Below, in pieces: positions 9,223-19,519 of a stretch of 64,000 nucleotides of DNA (positions are counted from its first letter, which is position 1; each line of letters begins with the position of its first letter). The notes below the pieces were generated by a model. That model did no database searches. It saw only the letters and a list, made by a program, of their open reading frames with translations, and was not told where the DNA came from. The position numbers and the translations under genes were made by a program. The stretch comes from Escherichia sp. E4742. Lineage in GTDB: Bacteria > Pseudomonadota > Gammaproteobacteria > Enterobacterales > Enterobacteriaceae. The DNA is taken from assembly GCF_005843885.1 (NCBI RefSeq), contig NZ_CP040443.1, positions 1,798,001-1,862,000 on the forward strand, given 5' to 3'.

Positions 9223-12200
9223 TTACCAGTCGGCGTAAGGTATCAGCGGCTGTGGCGGTAAATCCATATCGCCCTGCCATCCGGCGGCAGAATACCGTAC
9301 GTAGAGCAGGAAATGGCTTGGCGCATAATCTTTCGCCTGTTGGATATCAATCGCCGTGCCGACAAACCAGTTGGATGTGACACGTCGTTCAAGTAACGCT
9401 CGCGCCGTATAGCCAAAGCCCTGACTGCTGCCGCCGTCGTTGGTCTGGCTGGCAGCATCATCTTTCCAGTCAGTCGGGATCAGGTTCATCAGCGGATAAC
9501 GCGGCATGGTTTTGGTGCGCGAATGCGACCATGAGCCAGACGCGCCCAGCTCCCATGACCAGTTTTCCGTGCGCTCACGCCACATCACCGGTACGGCAAA
9601 CGACAGATATTCCTGCGGGCTGTAGTAGCCGCCCTGCCCAAGTGAGTACCCACTCAGGTCTTTGTCGTAATGCCAGATCATGTTGTTCAGGCCGATAGTG
9701 ACGCGACGATTATTCTGGTTGATGACTTTATAGTAATAGCCCGTCATCCAGCGCACGCGCCAGTTATCTTCGACATTTTTGCCGGTTAACTGGTCACCGC
9801 TAAGTGATGCCCAGATGCCGTTTGCCTCGCCTTTATCATAGCTCAGACTTAACCCCACACCATCGGCACGTACGCCGCCCCATTTTTTCCCGGTATTGCT
9901 CGGAGAGTCTTTCTGTCCGCCGAAGGCAAGTAATGAACTGGAAATAGGTCGGCGATGGGCGTTAACGGTGTAGCCAAGCGGACCGACATCGTCGCTGTAA
10001 CTGACGCCGCCGACCACGTCCACGACGTTGAAGCCCATCGGCGTGGTGCCGATATCCCAGCTCCAGACGTCATTTCGCCAGCCGACCGCCACGCTGGCGC
10101 CGGAATCCGACTGGCTGCGATTACCGCTGCAGTCCTGCAACGTACAGGTGCCCCAGTTGTTATCCCATTTACCCTCAGCATCGGCGGAAAAACTGCCGAC
10201 ATTCATATTGACGAAATCGCTGCGGAAGAACATTCGTCCATCCGCATATGGCGCATCTACCTGCAACATGGTGGTGTGCGCTTTCAGGTCGGAGTAGCCG
10301 CCAGTACCGCTCGATCCCCAGTAATCGTGTTCCAGGGTGACGTTAAGATCCTGCTGACGATAGAGGTCCGCCGCATCGCTACGTACGCCGCGTTTCAGCC
10401 AGTCATCTTTTTCATCATTACGCGTAAGACGAGTGAAAGTGTCGTTATCCTGCGGACGCGTCGTGGTCACACCGGATGCGACCATCGCGTCTTTGTAGGT
10501 TTCCAGCGCCTGCTTTGGATCGCCCGCCTGTGCTTCAAACTTCGCACCATCGCGCAGTACCATCGCGCTTTCCATCGACGGCGGCTGAGATTTTGCCTGC
10601 GGGATCAGCTTGTTAAATGTCTGCTGCGCCGCTGCGATATCGCCAAGCTGCGCCTGCGCCAGCGCCACGCGCCGCTGAGTGTTCAGAGAGGCGTTATCGG
10701 TGGCGGGCAGTTTCGCCAGCTGGCTACGTGCCGCCGCTTTGTCACCAGCAGCGATATCCACTTCCGTCAGACCAAGAATGGCGTCGGCGTTAGTTGGCTC
10801 GCGCGTCAAAACGTTCTGATACGCCGCACGGGCGGCGGTGTAATCGCGCCGTTGCTGCGCCCAGTCGGCCAGGGTGAGATCAATGCGTGTGGAAGGTGGC
10901 TGCTGGCGCAGCATCGCTTCCGCTTCGGCTTCTTTGCCGCTTTCACGCAGGCGACTGGCTGTTTCCAGCACCTGATCGCTTTGCAGTCGGTTTGCCAGTT
11001 CATGAATATTGCTGTTCCACTGCGCGCGCGGCAGGCTGTTTATATGCGCCAGTGCCGCCCGGTCCTGATCATGACCGGAGAGATACAGCCCGTAGGCGTA
11101 AACCTGCTCCGGGTCGTTCGGCTTCTGCTGCGCCAGATTGCGCATCAGAGTATCTGCCTGGCTGCGTTGTCCGGCCTGCCAGAGATCCTGCGAAAGCCGG
11201 TAAGTAATCCACACACTGCCGGGGTCCAGCGCCAGTCGCTGGCGCTGAAGTGCTGCTGCCTGCGCCCATTTGCCCTGTTTTTCCAGCGCTTCGGCCTGCT
11301 GTGACAAACGGTCGTTTTGCAGACTGCGTTCGATGTCATCAACGCTGCGCCGCTGGCTGGCAGAGAGCGAGGCAATAAATGCTTCAGCCTTTTCCGGCGA
11401 TTGCTGGCGATAAAGATTCGCCAGACCGCGCACGGCGTTGGTGTTGCCGCTGTCCATCCGCAGCGTCTGCTGATAATAACGTTCGGCGGCGGGGTAATCT
11501 TTGCGCGCCATCGCCACATCGCCCAGCCCCAGCACCGCATAGCTGTCGGCGTTATCGACATTGCGCGCCTGCTGGAACAGACGCTCTGCGCGGTCAGGAT
11601 TATTGGCTTTCAGCGCAGCATCGCCCTGCTGGATCGCCAGCCAGTAGCGGTTCACTTTCAGCAGACTGTTCCACTTGTCGTTGTTGCTGCTGTGCGGGTC
11701 CAGCGCGAGGGCTTTTTCCAGATTCGCCACCGCATTAGCACGATCGCCATTCTGGGAATACGCTTGCCCCAGCGCCCCAAGGGCTTCACTGTCTTTCGGG
11801 TTAGCACGCACCGCCTGTTGCAGTTCGGGAATGGCTTTACCTGCCATGCCTGAGTCCACCGCTGCTAAACCTTGCGCACGGGCGCGGAAATTAGGATCGG
11901 CCAGCTGCTTTTGTTGTTCTGCCAGTTGCGATTGCGCAGCCGCCACATTATCGCCATCGCTAAAAATAGAGAGATATTTTTTCAGTGCCGACACGCTGGC
12001 GTCGCTAACGGGCATATCTTTTATCTGCCCGTACCAGATTTTAGAAGCACCATCACGACCGGCGTTAGATTTCGCCATCTGCTCCAGTACGGCAAAACCT
12101 TCGTCACGGCGATCGCTACTAAACAGCAATAGCGCCAGATTGTTTTGCAGGGCCGTGTTGCCCGGCGTATCCGCATTGATGCGTTTTAGCTGATTAATCG

Positions 12201-12696
12201 CTTCGCCACGGCGAGCCGGAATTTTTGCTACCGTACTCCAGTACTCGACGGCAATGTCACCTTCCGGCGGTGCCCCGTTGAACAGTTTGTTGTAACCCGC
12301 CACGGCTTCTTCCGCATGCCCGGTGGTGGCCTGCAATCGTGCCTGTTGCAGTGCCTGGCGACCATCCGGCGTGGAAAGCAACATCGTCGTCCGCGACGAT
12401 TTGTAAGCGTTTGAACTCGGCGCTAATTGCGACAATCGGTCGAGTTGTTTTTGCGCCCCATCAACATCACCCTGCCGTAACAGAGAGCGAAAGCGGGCAG
12501 CAACGACGTCCGGGTTATTCGGATCAATAAGTTCCAGACGATACAGAGACTGCTGCACCAGGTCTTCGCGGTGAGTCGCTTCGCCAACTCGTACCTGCTC
12601 CAGTAACTGTTGCTGGGCGGTTGGCGCCGCCTCGACCATCGGCATCACAGCCAGACCGAGGGAAAGTGTGAGGATGTTTAGTGTGAATTTGCGCAT
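9223..12696 (-). CDS. bcsC: BcsC, outer-membrane cellulose export porin with TPR scaffold
   Basis: 1157 residues, the normal length. A signal peptide (LSLGLAVMPMVEA) precedes a long series of tetratricopeptide repeats filling the periplasmic two thirds, for example EALGALGQAYSQNGDRANAV. The last ~330 residues are a beta-barrel that forms the exit pore. It exports the glucan made by BcsA-BcsB across the periplasm and outer membrane. The start overlaps the end of bcsZ by 19 bp, so it is the last gene of bcsRQABZC. No frameshift or internal stop was seen. Confidence 0.97.
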   Translation of the reverse strand: MRKFTLNILTLSLGLAVMPMVEAAPTAQQQLLEQVRVGEATHREDLVQQSLYRLELIDPNNPDVVAARFRSLLRQGDVDGAQKQLDRLSQLAPSSNAYKSSRTTMLLSTPDGRQALQQARLQATTGHAEEAVAGYNKLFNGAPPEGDIAVEYWSTVAKIPARRGEAINQLKRINADTPGNTALQNNLALLLFSSDRRDEGFAVLEQMAKSNAGRDGASKIWYGQIKDMPVSDASVSALKKYLSIFSDGDNVAAAQSQLAEQQKQLADPNFRARAQGLAAVDSGMAGKAIPELQQAVRANPKDSEALGALGQAYSQNGDRANAVANLEKALALDPHSSNNDKWNSLLKVNRYWLAIQQGDAALKANNPDRAERLFQQARNVDNADSYAVLGLGDVAMARKDYPAAERYYQQTLRMDSGNTNAVRGLANLYRQQSPEKAEAFIASLSASQRRSVDDIERSLQNDRLSQQAEALEKQGKWAQAAALQRQRLALDPGSVWITYRLSQDLWQAGQRSQADTLMRNLAQQKPNDPEQVYAYGLYLSGHDQDRAALAHINSLPRAQWNSNIHELANRLQSDQVLETASRLRESGKEAEAEAMLRQQPPSTRIDLTLADWAQQRRDYTAARAAYQNVLTREPTNADAILGLTEVDIAAGDKAAARSQLAKLPATDNASLNTQRRVALAQAQLGDIAAAQQTFNKLIPQAKSQPPSMESAMVLRDGAKFEAQAGDPKQALETYKDAMVASGVTTTRPQDNDTFTRLTRNDEKDDWLKRGVRSDAADLYRQQDLNVTLEHDYWGSSGTGGYSDLKAHTTMLQVDAPYADGRMFFRSDFVNMNVGSFSADAEGKWDNNWGTCTLQDCSGNRSQSDSGASVAVGWRNDVWSWDIGTTPMGFNVVDVVGGVSYSDDVGPLGYTVNAHRRPISSSLLAFGGQKDSPSNTGKKWGGVRADGVGLSLSYDKGEANGIWASLSGDQLTGKNVEDNWRVRWMTGYYYKVINQNNRRVTIGLNNMIWHYDKDLSGYSLGQGGYYSPQEYLSFAVPVMWRERTENWSWELGASGSWSHSRTKTMPRYPLMNLIPTDWKDDAASQTNDGGSSQGFGYTARALLERRVTSNWFVGTAIDIQQAKDYAPSHFLLYVRYSAAGWQGDMDLPPQPLIPYADW

Positions 12697-13787
12697 TCCT
12701 GGCCCCAGTCAGGTAATAACTCACCTTTTGTCGAGAAGCGGAAACGGTGTTGATCCCAGCCTTGCCCGAACAGGGTCAGCACATAAGTGTAATAGGCATC
12801 GCTGCCAGGAAAGTTATCTGCCACACGCTGGCGCTGTACAGCCTGCGCGTCACGGTCCTGTAGAAACGGCAACATAGCCGCAGAAAAACCTACCAGCCCT
12901 TTACCCTGCGCTTTACCCGTAGCGACATCGACTTTCTCCGGCGGATAGCCGTTTTTCTCGGTGAATGTCGCCATCGGTTTAAAACGGTTGAGCATCCGCG
13001 CTTTTTGCGGATCGCTGTCGGGCATCATACCAACCCACATATAAACACGAATGGCGTCATAGCTGCTGATCAGCGTTTTTTCAGCTTTCAGCTGCCAGCC
13101 TTTATCTTTTTCATAACGCACCCAGTCAGGCGAAAAACCTTTCGGTGCAGTTTCCAGCAGCAAACGTTGATTCGTTTCGCGCAACGTAGTCCAGGGCGCG
13201 CCAAAGCGGGTGAAATACTGTGCCAGCGTCGGTGGTAGATAACTCGGGTTAAAACGCCAGGTGTTATCCTCAGCAAAGCCCACTTTGCCTGGTAACAGCA
13301 TCGACCCCAACCCCGGCACAGTCACCACTTCCTCTTGCGCAATGCGTTTTAACAATGCGCTACCGATGTCGGTATAACGTTGTTCTTTCCACAAGCGGCC
13401 CGCCTCAAGCAATGACCAGGCCATCCAGATATCACCATCAGAGGCCGAATTGCTGTCCAGCACTTCCCACTTACTGTTCTCTTTTTTGCCCCACAGCCAG
13501 GCAGGCAAATGTTCGTTTAAGGCCCCCTGAGCAAGATTGTTCTGGGTCCAGTCAAGTAGGTTGTCAAATGTCGCACGATCATTAGCCGCCAGGGCAAAGA
13601 ACATGCCGTAGCTTTGCCCTTCAGAGGTGGTAATTTTGCGTGCGTCACTGGGGTCAATGACGCGCCCTTCCTGACTGATGTAATCCTTTTTGAACTGCTC
13701 CCAGGCAGGCCAGTTGCAGGCGGCCTGAACACTGAAAGCAGCCAACAGCAGCATCGTCACGATCCCACTACGCAAAACTTTCATCAT
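12678..13787 (-). CDS. bcsZ: BcsZ, periplasmic endo-1,4-beta-glucanase (GH8)
   Basis: Signal peptide MLLLAAFSVQA then a GH8 cellulase domain. The catalytic acid is visible in TTSEGQSYGMFFAL and the second acidic residue in NSASDGDIWMAWSLL. It trims misplaced or tangled cellulose in the periplasm. Two ATG codons stand in a row (13785-13787 and 13782-13784); the second gives the 368-residue K-12 form, the first one residue more. It lies 3 bp after the bcsB stop codon and overlaps bcsC, so it is tightly coupled in the operon. Confidence 0.96.
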   Translation of the reverse strand: MMKVLRSGIVTMLLLAAFSVQAACNWPAWEQFKKDYISQEGRVIDPSDARKITTSEGQSYGMFFALAANDRATFDNLLDWTQNNLAQGALNEHLPAWLWGKKENSKWEVLDSNSASDGDIWMAWSLLEAGRLWKEQRYTDIGSALLKRIAQEEVVTVPGLGSMLLPGKVGFAEDNTWRFNPSYLPPTLAQYFTRFGAPWTTLRETNQRLLLETAPKGFSPDWVRYEKDKGWQLKAEKTLISSYDAIRVYMWVGMMPDSDPQKARMLNRFKPMATFTEKNGYPPEKVDVATGKAQGKGLVGFSAAMLPFLQDRDAQAVQRQRVADNFPGSDAYYTYVLTLFGQGWDQHRFRFSTKGELLPDWGQECANSH

Positions 13788-13790
13788 CGA

Positions 13791-16130
13791 TTACTCATTA
13801 TCCGGATTAAGACGACGACGGCTGATGATACGCAGCAGACGCCACAGTACCCAGGCCAGCAGCACCACGCTGATTGCCGCCAGTATCGCCAGCAGAATCG
13901 GATGGTTCGCCAGTGCGTACCATAAACGTTCAAACCACGGCAGATGACCGACGTAATAGACGTCGCCAACGCGCAGGCTGTTAACACCGGACTCGCGAAT
14001 CACCGCTACGGAACCAAACATAGTGGCGCGTTTACCGCTGTCGTTCACCGCATCGTTGAGCATCTCGTAACCGCGTGGACTATCCGCCAGTAACGCAATT
14101 ACGCTGCGCTGGTCGTTATACGGTGACTGGAAGCCAATCACCGCCGCCATCGCACCAGAAGAGGTCAGTGTGGACTGAGTTTCTGCTGCGCGGTCGTTTT
14201 CGTCTGGCACAATGCCGGGGAACGGAGTCTGGCGCATCGGCGTTTTCACCCAACTTTCGGTAGCCTGCACCAGCATATCGATCTGCTTGTCATCTTTTAA
14301 TTTGTCCGGGATACCGCCAATTATCATGATATCGGCGTCTTTCCCCTGAATAGTGCTGCCATCATCGGTCACCGTCAGGTTGATCGCCGGGAAGCCCGTC
14401 TGTGCACCAATAAAGCCCACGGTATTAAGCAGTGTTTCCATCTGTGCTTCGTTTGGTGTTTTTGGCATCACGGTAATGGTTTGCGACAAATCCGCCATCC
14501 GGCTGAACGGGAAGCCCGCATTAGCAAACGCGCGCAGATCCGGCATCGGGATGAAGTGGTAATACTTTGAGAAATCAATAGTTGAGTCATCGCCAATCAC
14601 GACGTGATTCTGCACCGGCTGGAAGGTAATGCAGTTATCCACCGAACCGCCCGGCATTGGGTTCATATACTCAAAATCGAAACGCAACTGGTTGGTCGCC
14701 CCCAGTTTCAGCGCCGGGATGGAGACATCGGTTTTACCATCCAGCAAACCTTGCAACACCGGGATCCGCAGCAGCAGGCGGTTCGCCTCCTGTTTACTGC
14801 TCAGGTTGAAAGATTGCAGGAACTGGTTGTTCAGGCTGATATCCATCCGCGAGCTGTCTTTCACCGGCGGCATGGTGTAGCGATAGTTGATATCCATATC
14901 GATACCGGTGCTGCGCATCAGGTAGAGATCTGGCGGCAAGTTCAGCGAGATGTTAATCGCTGCCGGCTCCAGCCCGCTGGACTGTAACTGTTCTTCATAG
15001 GTTTTCAGCTCACCAAAGGTGACCGGACGATCGGTTCGCACCCAGTTTGGCGCATCGTACGGTTTACGCGGCAATAGTGGTTTAACATCGTTCACCACTA
15101 CGCTGTCGCCACGGAACAAAATATTGCCCTGAGCAATGCCTTTCGCCGCCTGCAATAGATCTTTGTCATCACGCCCAAAGACCACCAGCAATTTGACGTA
15201 AGGATTCTCCGGATGGTTGATCATCTCAATCACCGGGGCTTTTACTGCCGGATGATCGCGCAGGAAGTCCGGTCGCTTGTCATTGGTCGCAAAGACAATC
15301 GCATTGCGGTCCGGAAGCTGATTATAGAGTACCGGGAAGTTCTGTCCGCGCCAGCCAGAACGGGAACCAAACCACGACGCAACAATCGCCGAAGCCTGTT
15401 GCAGACCAACATCCGGCGCACCAGCAAAAACTATCGGCAACGTATTGGCTCGGTTATCCCTCGGGTCGAAAAACGGAATCGGGAAGTGCGACAGATCATT
15501 TTTCACATTCAGTGATTGATATGTCAGATCCAGTCCGCTACTGCGTCCGACATCCAGCCAGAGCGTTGTGCTGGCCGGGTTTTCACAGACATCCTGATAA
15601 TGACCAACAAACTCCAGCCGCACGCGGTTGAAGTCGGTGATAAACAGCGGATTAATCGGCATTTGCGCCAACGTCTTTTTACCCAACTGCTCTTTGGTCA
15701 CTGGCAGCACGCCCATCAACTCATCGTTCAGATAGACTTTCAACTGTGACTGTATCGGCAGCAGTGATGGCGACGGCGTATATTCAAGGTTAAGCATCGC
15801 CTTCGTCACCACTTCATCACTGCGCATACCAAACTCTATGCTGCCGTTCGGGTTAATACCACGCAGTACCATACTGCCCGGCGGCGGCGCGATTTGCGCA
15901 AAGGTCAGCTTCACATCGCGCGAAGGGCCATTCTGCGCCACGATGGGCGCGTCCGCGCCCTGCACGCCTGGCATCACCTGTCCGACCCGCGGATTTTGCT
16001 CCGCCTGGGCGGGTACAGCTGGCTCAGCATTGATCAGTGGTTGCGTCGTCGGTGTCGCCTGCGTCATGAAAGAGGGGAACGCACTCATCCCCATAGCCAC
16101 TGCACAAATCCAGAATAGTTTTCTTTTCAT
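13791..16130 (-). CDS. bcsB: BcsB, periplasmic cellulose synthase subunit
   Basis: Chosen start is the ATG at 16128-16130 (MKRKLFWICAVAMGMSAF), which gives the usual 779 residues and a proper signal peptide; a longer in-frame start would run back into bcsA. The mature protein has repeated carbohydrate-binding and flavodoxin-like modules in the periplasm and one C-terminal membrane helix (HPILLAILAAISVVLLAWVL) that packs against BcsA. It forms the inner-membrane synthase complex and guides the polymer towards BcsC. It begins 10 bp after bcsA stops. Confidence 0.96.
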   Translation of the reverse strand: MKRKLFWICAVAMGMSAFPSFMTQATPTTQPLINAEPAVPAQAEQNPRVGQVMPGVQGADAPIVAQNGPSRDVKLTFAQIAPPPGSMVLRGINPNGSIEFGMRSDEVVTKAMLNLEYTPSPSLLPIQSQLKVYLNDELMGVLPVTKEQLGKKTLAQMPINPLFITDFNRVRLEFVGHYQDVCENPASTTLWLDVGRSSGLDLTYQSLNVKNDLSHFPIPFFDPRDNRANTLPIVFAGAPDVGLQQASAIVASWFGSRSGWRGQNFPVLYNQLPDRNAIVFATNDKRPDFLRDHPAVKAPVIEMINHPENPYVKLLVVFGRDDKDLLQAAKGIAQGNILFRGDSVVVNDVKPLLPRKPYDAPNWVRTDRPVTFGELKTYEEQLQSSGLEPAAINISLNLPPDLYLMRSTGIDMDINYRYTMPPVKDSSRMDISLNNQFLQSFNLSSKQEANRLLLRIPVLQGLLDGKTDVSIPALKLGATNQLRFDFEYMNPMPGGSVDNCITFQPVQNHVVIGDDSTIDFSKYYHFIPMPDLRAFANAGFPFSRMADLSQTITVMPKTPNEAQMETLLNTVGFIGAQTGFPAINLTVTDDGSTIQGKDADIMIIGGIPDKLKDDKQIDMLVQATESWVKTPMRQTPFPGIVPDENDRAAETQSTLTSSGAMAAVIGFQSPYNDQRSVIALLADSPRGYEMLNDAVNDSGKRATMFGSVAVIRESGVNSLRVGDVYYVGHLPWFERLWYALANHPILLAILAAISVVLLAWVLWRLLRIISRRRLNPDNE

Positions 16131-16140
16131 CGCGTTATCA

Positions 16141-18759
16141 TCATTGTTGAGCCAAAGCCTGATCCGATGGTTGTACCGTTTCGCTCCGCTCCGGGCGACG
16201 CGGAATGAACGAAACAACCCAGGAAACCAGAGAAGTCAGCACACGGAAAATGCCCTTCACCGAAGAAGGCGCAAACTCCGCCAGATGGCGGTAGCCACGG
16301 AAGCCGAGCTTCAAAATATCCAGCAGACTTTCCAGCGGCTTATCTTCCGGGTAGCTGTCCTGCCAGAGCGCCCATGTATCCGCACGGGCAAACGTACACT
16401 GCACAAAATCGATATGTTGCTGGGTAGTGAGCGGCATCAATTGCAGCCCCACTTCGTTACCCATCACGCGCGCAACCTGAGTCGGGAAGGCATACTCTTG
16501 CTGACCGCGTTTGAGCAGCAGATTCACTTTCTGTCCTTCCAGAATCTGCGCCTGACCGTTGATCTTGATCCCCAGTCCACCGTCAGAGAAGTCCTGAACG
16601 GTGCAGGAGAAAAGATGCCCATCTTCCCGGGCAATCGCCGCTGGCATGGTCATCTCAACACGGTGTGAACGACGTACCTGCTTGCTTTCTACCGATACCG
16701 CTACTGCGCCACCGAGAATAATCAGGTTGTAGAACACCCAAACCATACTAACGACCACGGTGAGCATTTCGGTCGGCGGGCCATAGAAGTAACGCCAGAT
16801 GCCGACAGCAACACCGACCAGGTTGAGTAATACGAGGAAGATGTACGGTCGCGAGATCACCCAGTCGACGTACTCTTCCTCCACCAGACCACCTTTGGCG
16901 GTGACGTTAAATTTGCCTTTGTGCGGGTTAATCAGCGCCACCAGCGTCGGCGGGGCGATATACCAGGCGAGCACCGTCTCGTAGATTTCGCTCCAGAAGG
17001 AGTGGCGATATTTACCCTGAATCTTCGAGTTGGTCAGGCTGGCGTGAATCATATGCGGCAGCACAAACAGGGCTATCATCAACGCAGGCGCGTAAATGAT
17101 GTAGGCGTGCAGCAGCAGAAACGCCAGCGGCGCGGTCAGGAAGATCAGCCGTGGAATCCCCGACAAAAAGTGGAACATAGCGTTGACGTAGCACAGCCGC
17201 TGGGCGAACTTCAGCCCTTTACCCGTAAGCGGGTTATCAAGACGGAAGATTTGCACCATCCCGCGCGCCCAACGGATACGCTGCCCAATGTGCGCCGAAA
17301 GGCTTTCAGTCGCCAGCCCCGCCGCCTGGGGAATACGCATATAAGCGGAAGTGTAGCCACGACGGTGTAAACGCAGAGAAGTATGCGCATCTTCAGTAAC
17401 GGTTTCGACCGCGATGCCGCCAATCTCGTCCAACGGCTTACGACGAATCACCGCACAGGAACCGCAGAAGAAAGTGGCATCCCACATGTCATTACCGTCC
17501 TGCACCAGACCGTAGAACAGCGTACCTTCGTTCGGCGTTTTACGAAAACGCCCCAGGTTGCGTTCGAACGGATCTGGCGAGAAGAAGTGGTGAGGCGTTT
17601 GCATCATCGCCAACTGCTTTTCTTTCAGGAACCAGCCCATGGTCATTTGCAGGAACGAGCGTGTGGGAACGTGGTCGCAGTCGAAAATCGACACGAACTC
17701 GCCTTTGGCATATTTCAGTGCATTGTTGATGTTGCCTGCTTTCGCATGTTCATGCGTCGTTCGGGCGATATATTTCACCCCAACGTTTTGCGCAAACTGG
17801 CGGAACTCTTCCCTGCCACCGTCATCAAGGATCCAGATGTTGAGTTTGTCTTTCGGCCAGTCGATACCCAGCGAGGCATAAATGGTGTTTTTCACCACGC
17901 TGAGATCTTCGTTGTACGTTGGCACGAAAATATCCACTGACGGCCATTGCGACATATCTTTCGGCAGCGGTACTGGCTGACGATTCAGCGGCCACACCAC
18001 CTGGAAGTAGCCGAGCACCAGCACAATCCACGCATAAGTTTCCGCAAATAGCAGGATTAAGCCACATACCAGACTGACCGGATCGTCCCAGTTCAGTGTG
18101 GAGGTGTAGCGCCACCAGATATAGCGACACGAGACAGTCAGCGACAGCACAATCAACATCAACGCCGAGAAGCGCCCTGGCAGACGCCGCACCATTAGCG
18201 CCACGCCCCACAGCAACATCAGGAAGATAAATTGCGACAACGGGTTAAAAGGCTGAGTGACGCAAATTAGCGCCAGAATCAGCGAGAAAGTCACAATGAC
18301 GCCAAGAATAAAACGCCGTGCTCCGGCGCTCAGATGGCCCAGTTCTTTTTTCTCATCAAGATGTTGCGTGTTCTGGCTGACACGCTCTGGCAGTTTGTCC
18401 ATCCATTGATGGTAACGCCCACGGATATTCTGCAAGCCAGAAAATGCCCGCCAGCGTGGTTTTGGCGTCTCTCTGCGTGAAGCGCCGATCAACAACCAGC
18501 AAGTCTGAATGACATAGCGGACCGGATCCAACGGGCGCGGACGCGAAGCGTTGATATGTGGGTAAAGATTTTTATGTTCTGCGCGAATACGCTGCCAGCG
18601 CGGGTGTTCAAGCGGAATGAACACCCAGGCCAGGATCAGCCAAAAACAGCCAAGCGTCGCGCTGAAAGCCGATGCGCCGTGACGACGATAATCCCGATAA
18701 CGCCCGATAAGACGCGCGTTGACCGGCGGGATAAGCAACCACCGGGTCAAGATACTCAT
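16141..18759 (-). CDS. bcsA: BcsA, cellulose synthase catalytic subunit
   Basis: 872 residues from the ATG at 18757-18759, which overlaps the bcsQ stop in an ATGA junction; a longer frame is open but unnecessary. It polymerises UDP-glucose into beta-1,4-glucan at the inner membrane. The GT2 motifs are all present: DDG near 312, DCDH near 360, TED near 456 and QRIRW near 493. Several membrane helices surround the catalytic loop. The C-terminal PilZ domain (about 690-790) keeps RRSHR and DFSDGGLG, the cyclic-di-GMP binding residues, so allosteric activation should work. Confidence 0.97.
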   Translation of the reverse strand: MSILTRWLLIPPVNARLIGRYRDYRRHGASAFSATLGCFWLILAWVFIPLEHPRWQRIRAEHKNLYPHINASRPRPLDPVRYVIQTCWLLIGASRRETPKPRWRAFSGLQNIRGRYHQWMDKLPERVSQNTQHLDEKKELGHLSAGARRFILGVIVTFSLILALICVTQPFNPLSQFIFLMLLWGVALMVRRLPGRFSALMLIVLSLTVSCRYIWWRYTSTLNWDDPVSLVCGLILLFAETYAWIVLVLGYFQVVWPLNRQPVPLPKDMSQWPSVDIFVPTYNEDLSVVKNTIYASLGIDWPKDKLNIWILDDGGREEFRQFAQNVGVKYIARTTHEHAKAGNINNALKYAKGEFVSIFDCDHVPTRSFLQMTMGWFLKEKQLAMMQTPHHFFSPDPFERNLGRFRKTPNEGTLFYGLVQDGNDMWDATFFCGSCAVIRRKPLDEIGGIAVETVTEDAHTSLRLHRRGYTSAYMRIPQAAGLATESLSAHIGQRIRWARGMVQIFRLDNPLTGKGLKFAQRLCYVNAMFHFLSGIPRLIFLTAPLAFLLLHAYIIYAPALMIALFVLPHMIHASLTNSKIQGKYRHSFWSEIYETVLAWYIAPPTLVALINPHKGKFNVTAKGGLVEEEYVDWVISRPYIFLVLLNLVGVAVGIWRYFYGPPTEMLTVVVSMVWVFYNLIILGGAVAVSVESKQVRRSHRVEMTMPAAIAREDGHLFSCTVQDFSDGGLGIKINGQAQILEGQKVNLLLKRGQQEYAFPTQVARVMGNEVGLQLMPLTTQQHIDFVQCTFARADTWALWQDSYPEDKPLESLLDILKLGFRGYRHLAEFAPSSVKGIFRVLTSLVSWVVSFIPRRPERSETVQPSDQALAQQ

Positions 18760-19508
18760 GACGCGCTCCCGGCTGGCTTTTTCAGACCGGAATAGTTCAA
18801 CAGGCACCAGTTTGCCAGCGTCAGAACTTCCTCCGCCGCCAGCGCATCACTGCGGTATTCACCTAACGGCTGTTTCGCCGCCTGGCATTCAGCCATCGCT
18901 TCATCGCGATGAATCAACATTGGCAGTAACCGGCGCTGGCTTTGCAACCACAACTGGTAAATATCTTCCTGAACCTGGCTGCCAATGCGGAAATCATTAA
19001 TCAATATATGCGCGCCAGCAGGCAGTGCTTGCTGATGCAGCCGAATATGGCAGTTAGCATCCACTTTAACGATTGCCAGCGAGTGATCGCACAGGCTCAG
19101 GATTTGATGCGTTATCTGCGAGGCGTCGCGCGGTAAGTCGATCAAAATCCATTGATAACGCCCACTGGCCTGCAGCTGCTGCAAGCCTTCGCAAATTGCA
19201 CCCAACTGAGTTTGCCAGTGCTGGGGATTCTCTTGCTCTTCAATGGTTAACTGACCAAAAGGCAGCAGATCGAGCTGCGAGGTATAGCGCATCCCGGCAT
19301 CTCGCCAGTCGTGACCATCCAGTATGGCTCTGGCCCAGCCCTGACGATGGGTAAAATCAACGTTGAACGACAAGCGCAACAAATTGTCCGGGCAGGCATC
19401 AACCACCAGGACATTTTCTCCCAACATTTGCAATGACCAGGCCAACGCGGCGGTGATGGTTGTTGTACCCACACCTCCCCGCACCCCCTGTAATCCCAGT
19501 ACGGCCAT
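18756..19508 (-). CDS. bcsQ: BcsQ, MinD/ParA-like ATPase of the cellulose system
   Basis: 250 residues with a deviant Walker A (GVRGGVGTTT) of the MinD/ParA class and VVDACPDNLLRL as the switch region. It works with BcsR and BcsE in assembling the synthase at the cell pole. Codon 6 is TTA (Leu); in K-12 this codon is a stop that silences cellulose production, so this strain carries a readable allele. It overlaps bcsA by 4 bp and starts 11 bp after bcsR. Confidence 0.96.
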   Translation of the reverse strand: MAVLGLQGVRGGVGTTTITAALAWSLQMLGENVLVVDACPDNLLRLSFNVDFTHRQGWARAILDGHDWRDAGMRYTSQLDLLPFGQLTIEEQENPQHWQTQLGAICEGLQQLQASGRYQWILIDLPRDASQITHQILSLCDHSLAIVKVDANCHIRLHQQALPAGAHILINDFRIGSQVQEDIYQLWLQSQRRLLPMLIHRDEAMAECQAAKQPLGEYRSDALAAEEVLTLANWCLLNYSGLKKPAGSAS

Positions 19509-19519
19509 TCACTACTCCC

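Noticed and set aside
9955..11304. 449-codon open frame on the plus strand inside bcsC
   Set aside because: It is antisense to the TPR part of an intact BcsC, has no plausible start site, and its translation (many His, Arg, Val) is typical of the reverse strand of a GC-rich gene.
15838..16668. 276-codon open frame opposite bcsB/bcsA
   Set aside because: Antisense shadow across the junction of two well-defined genes.
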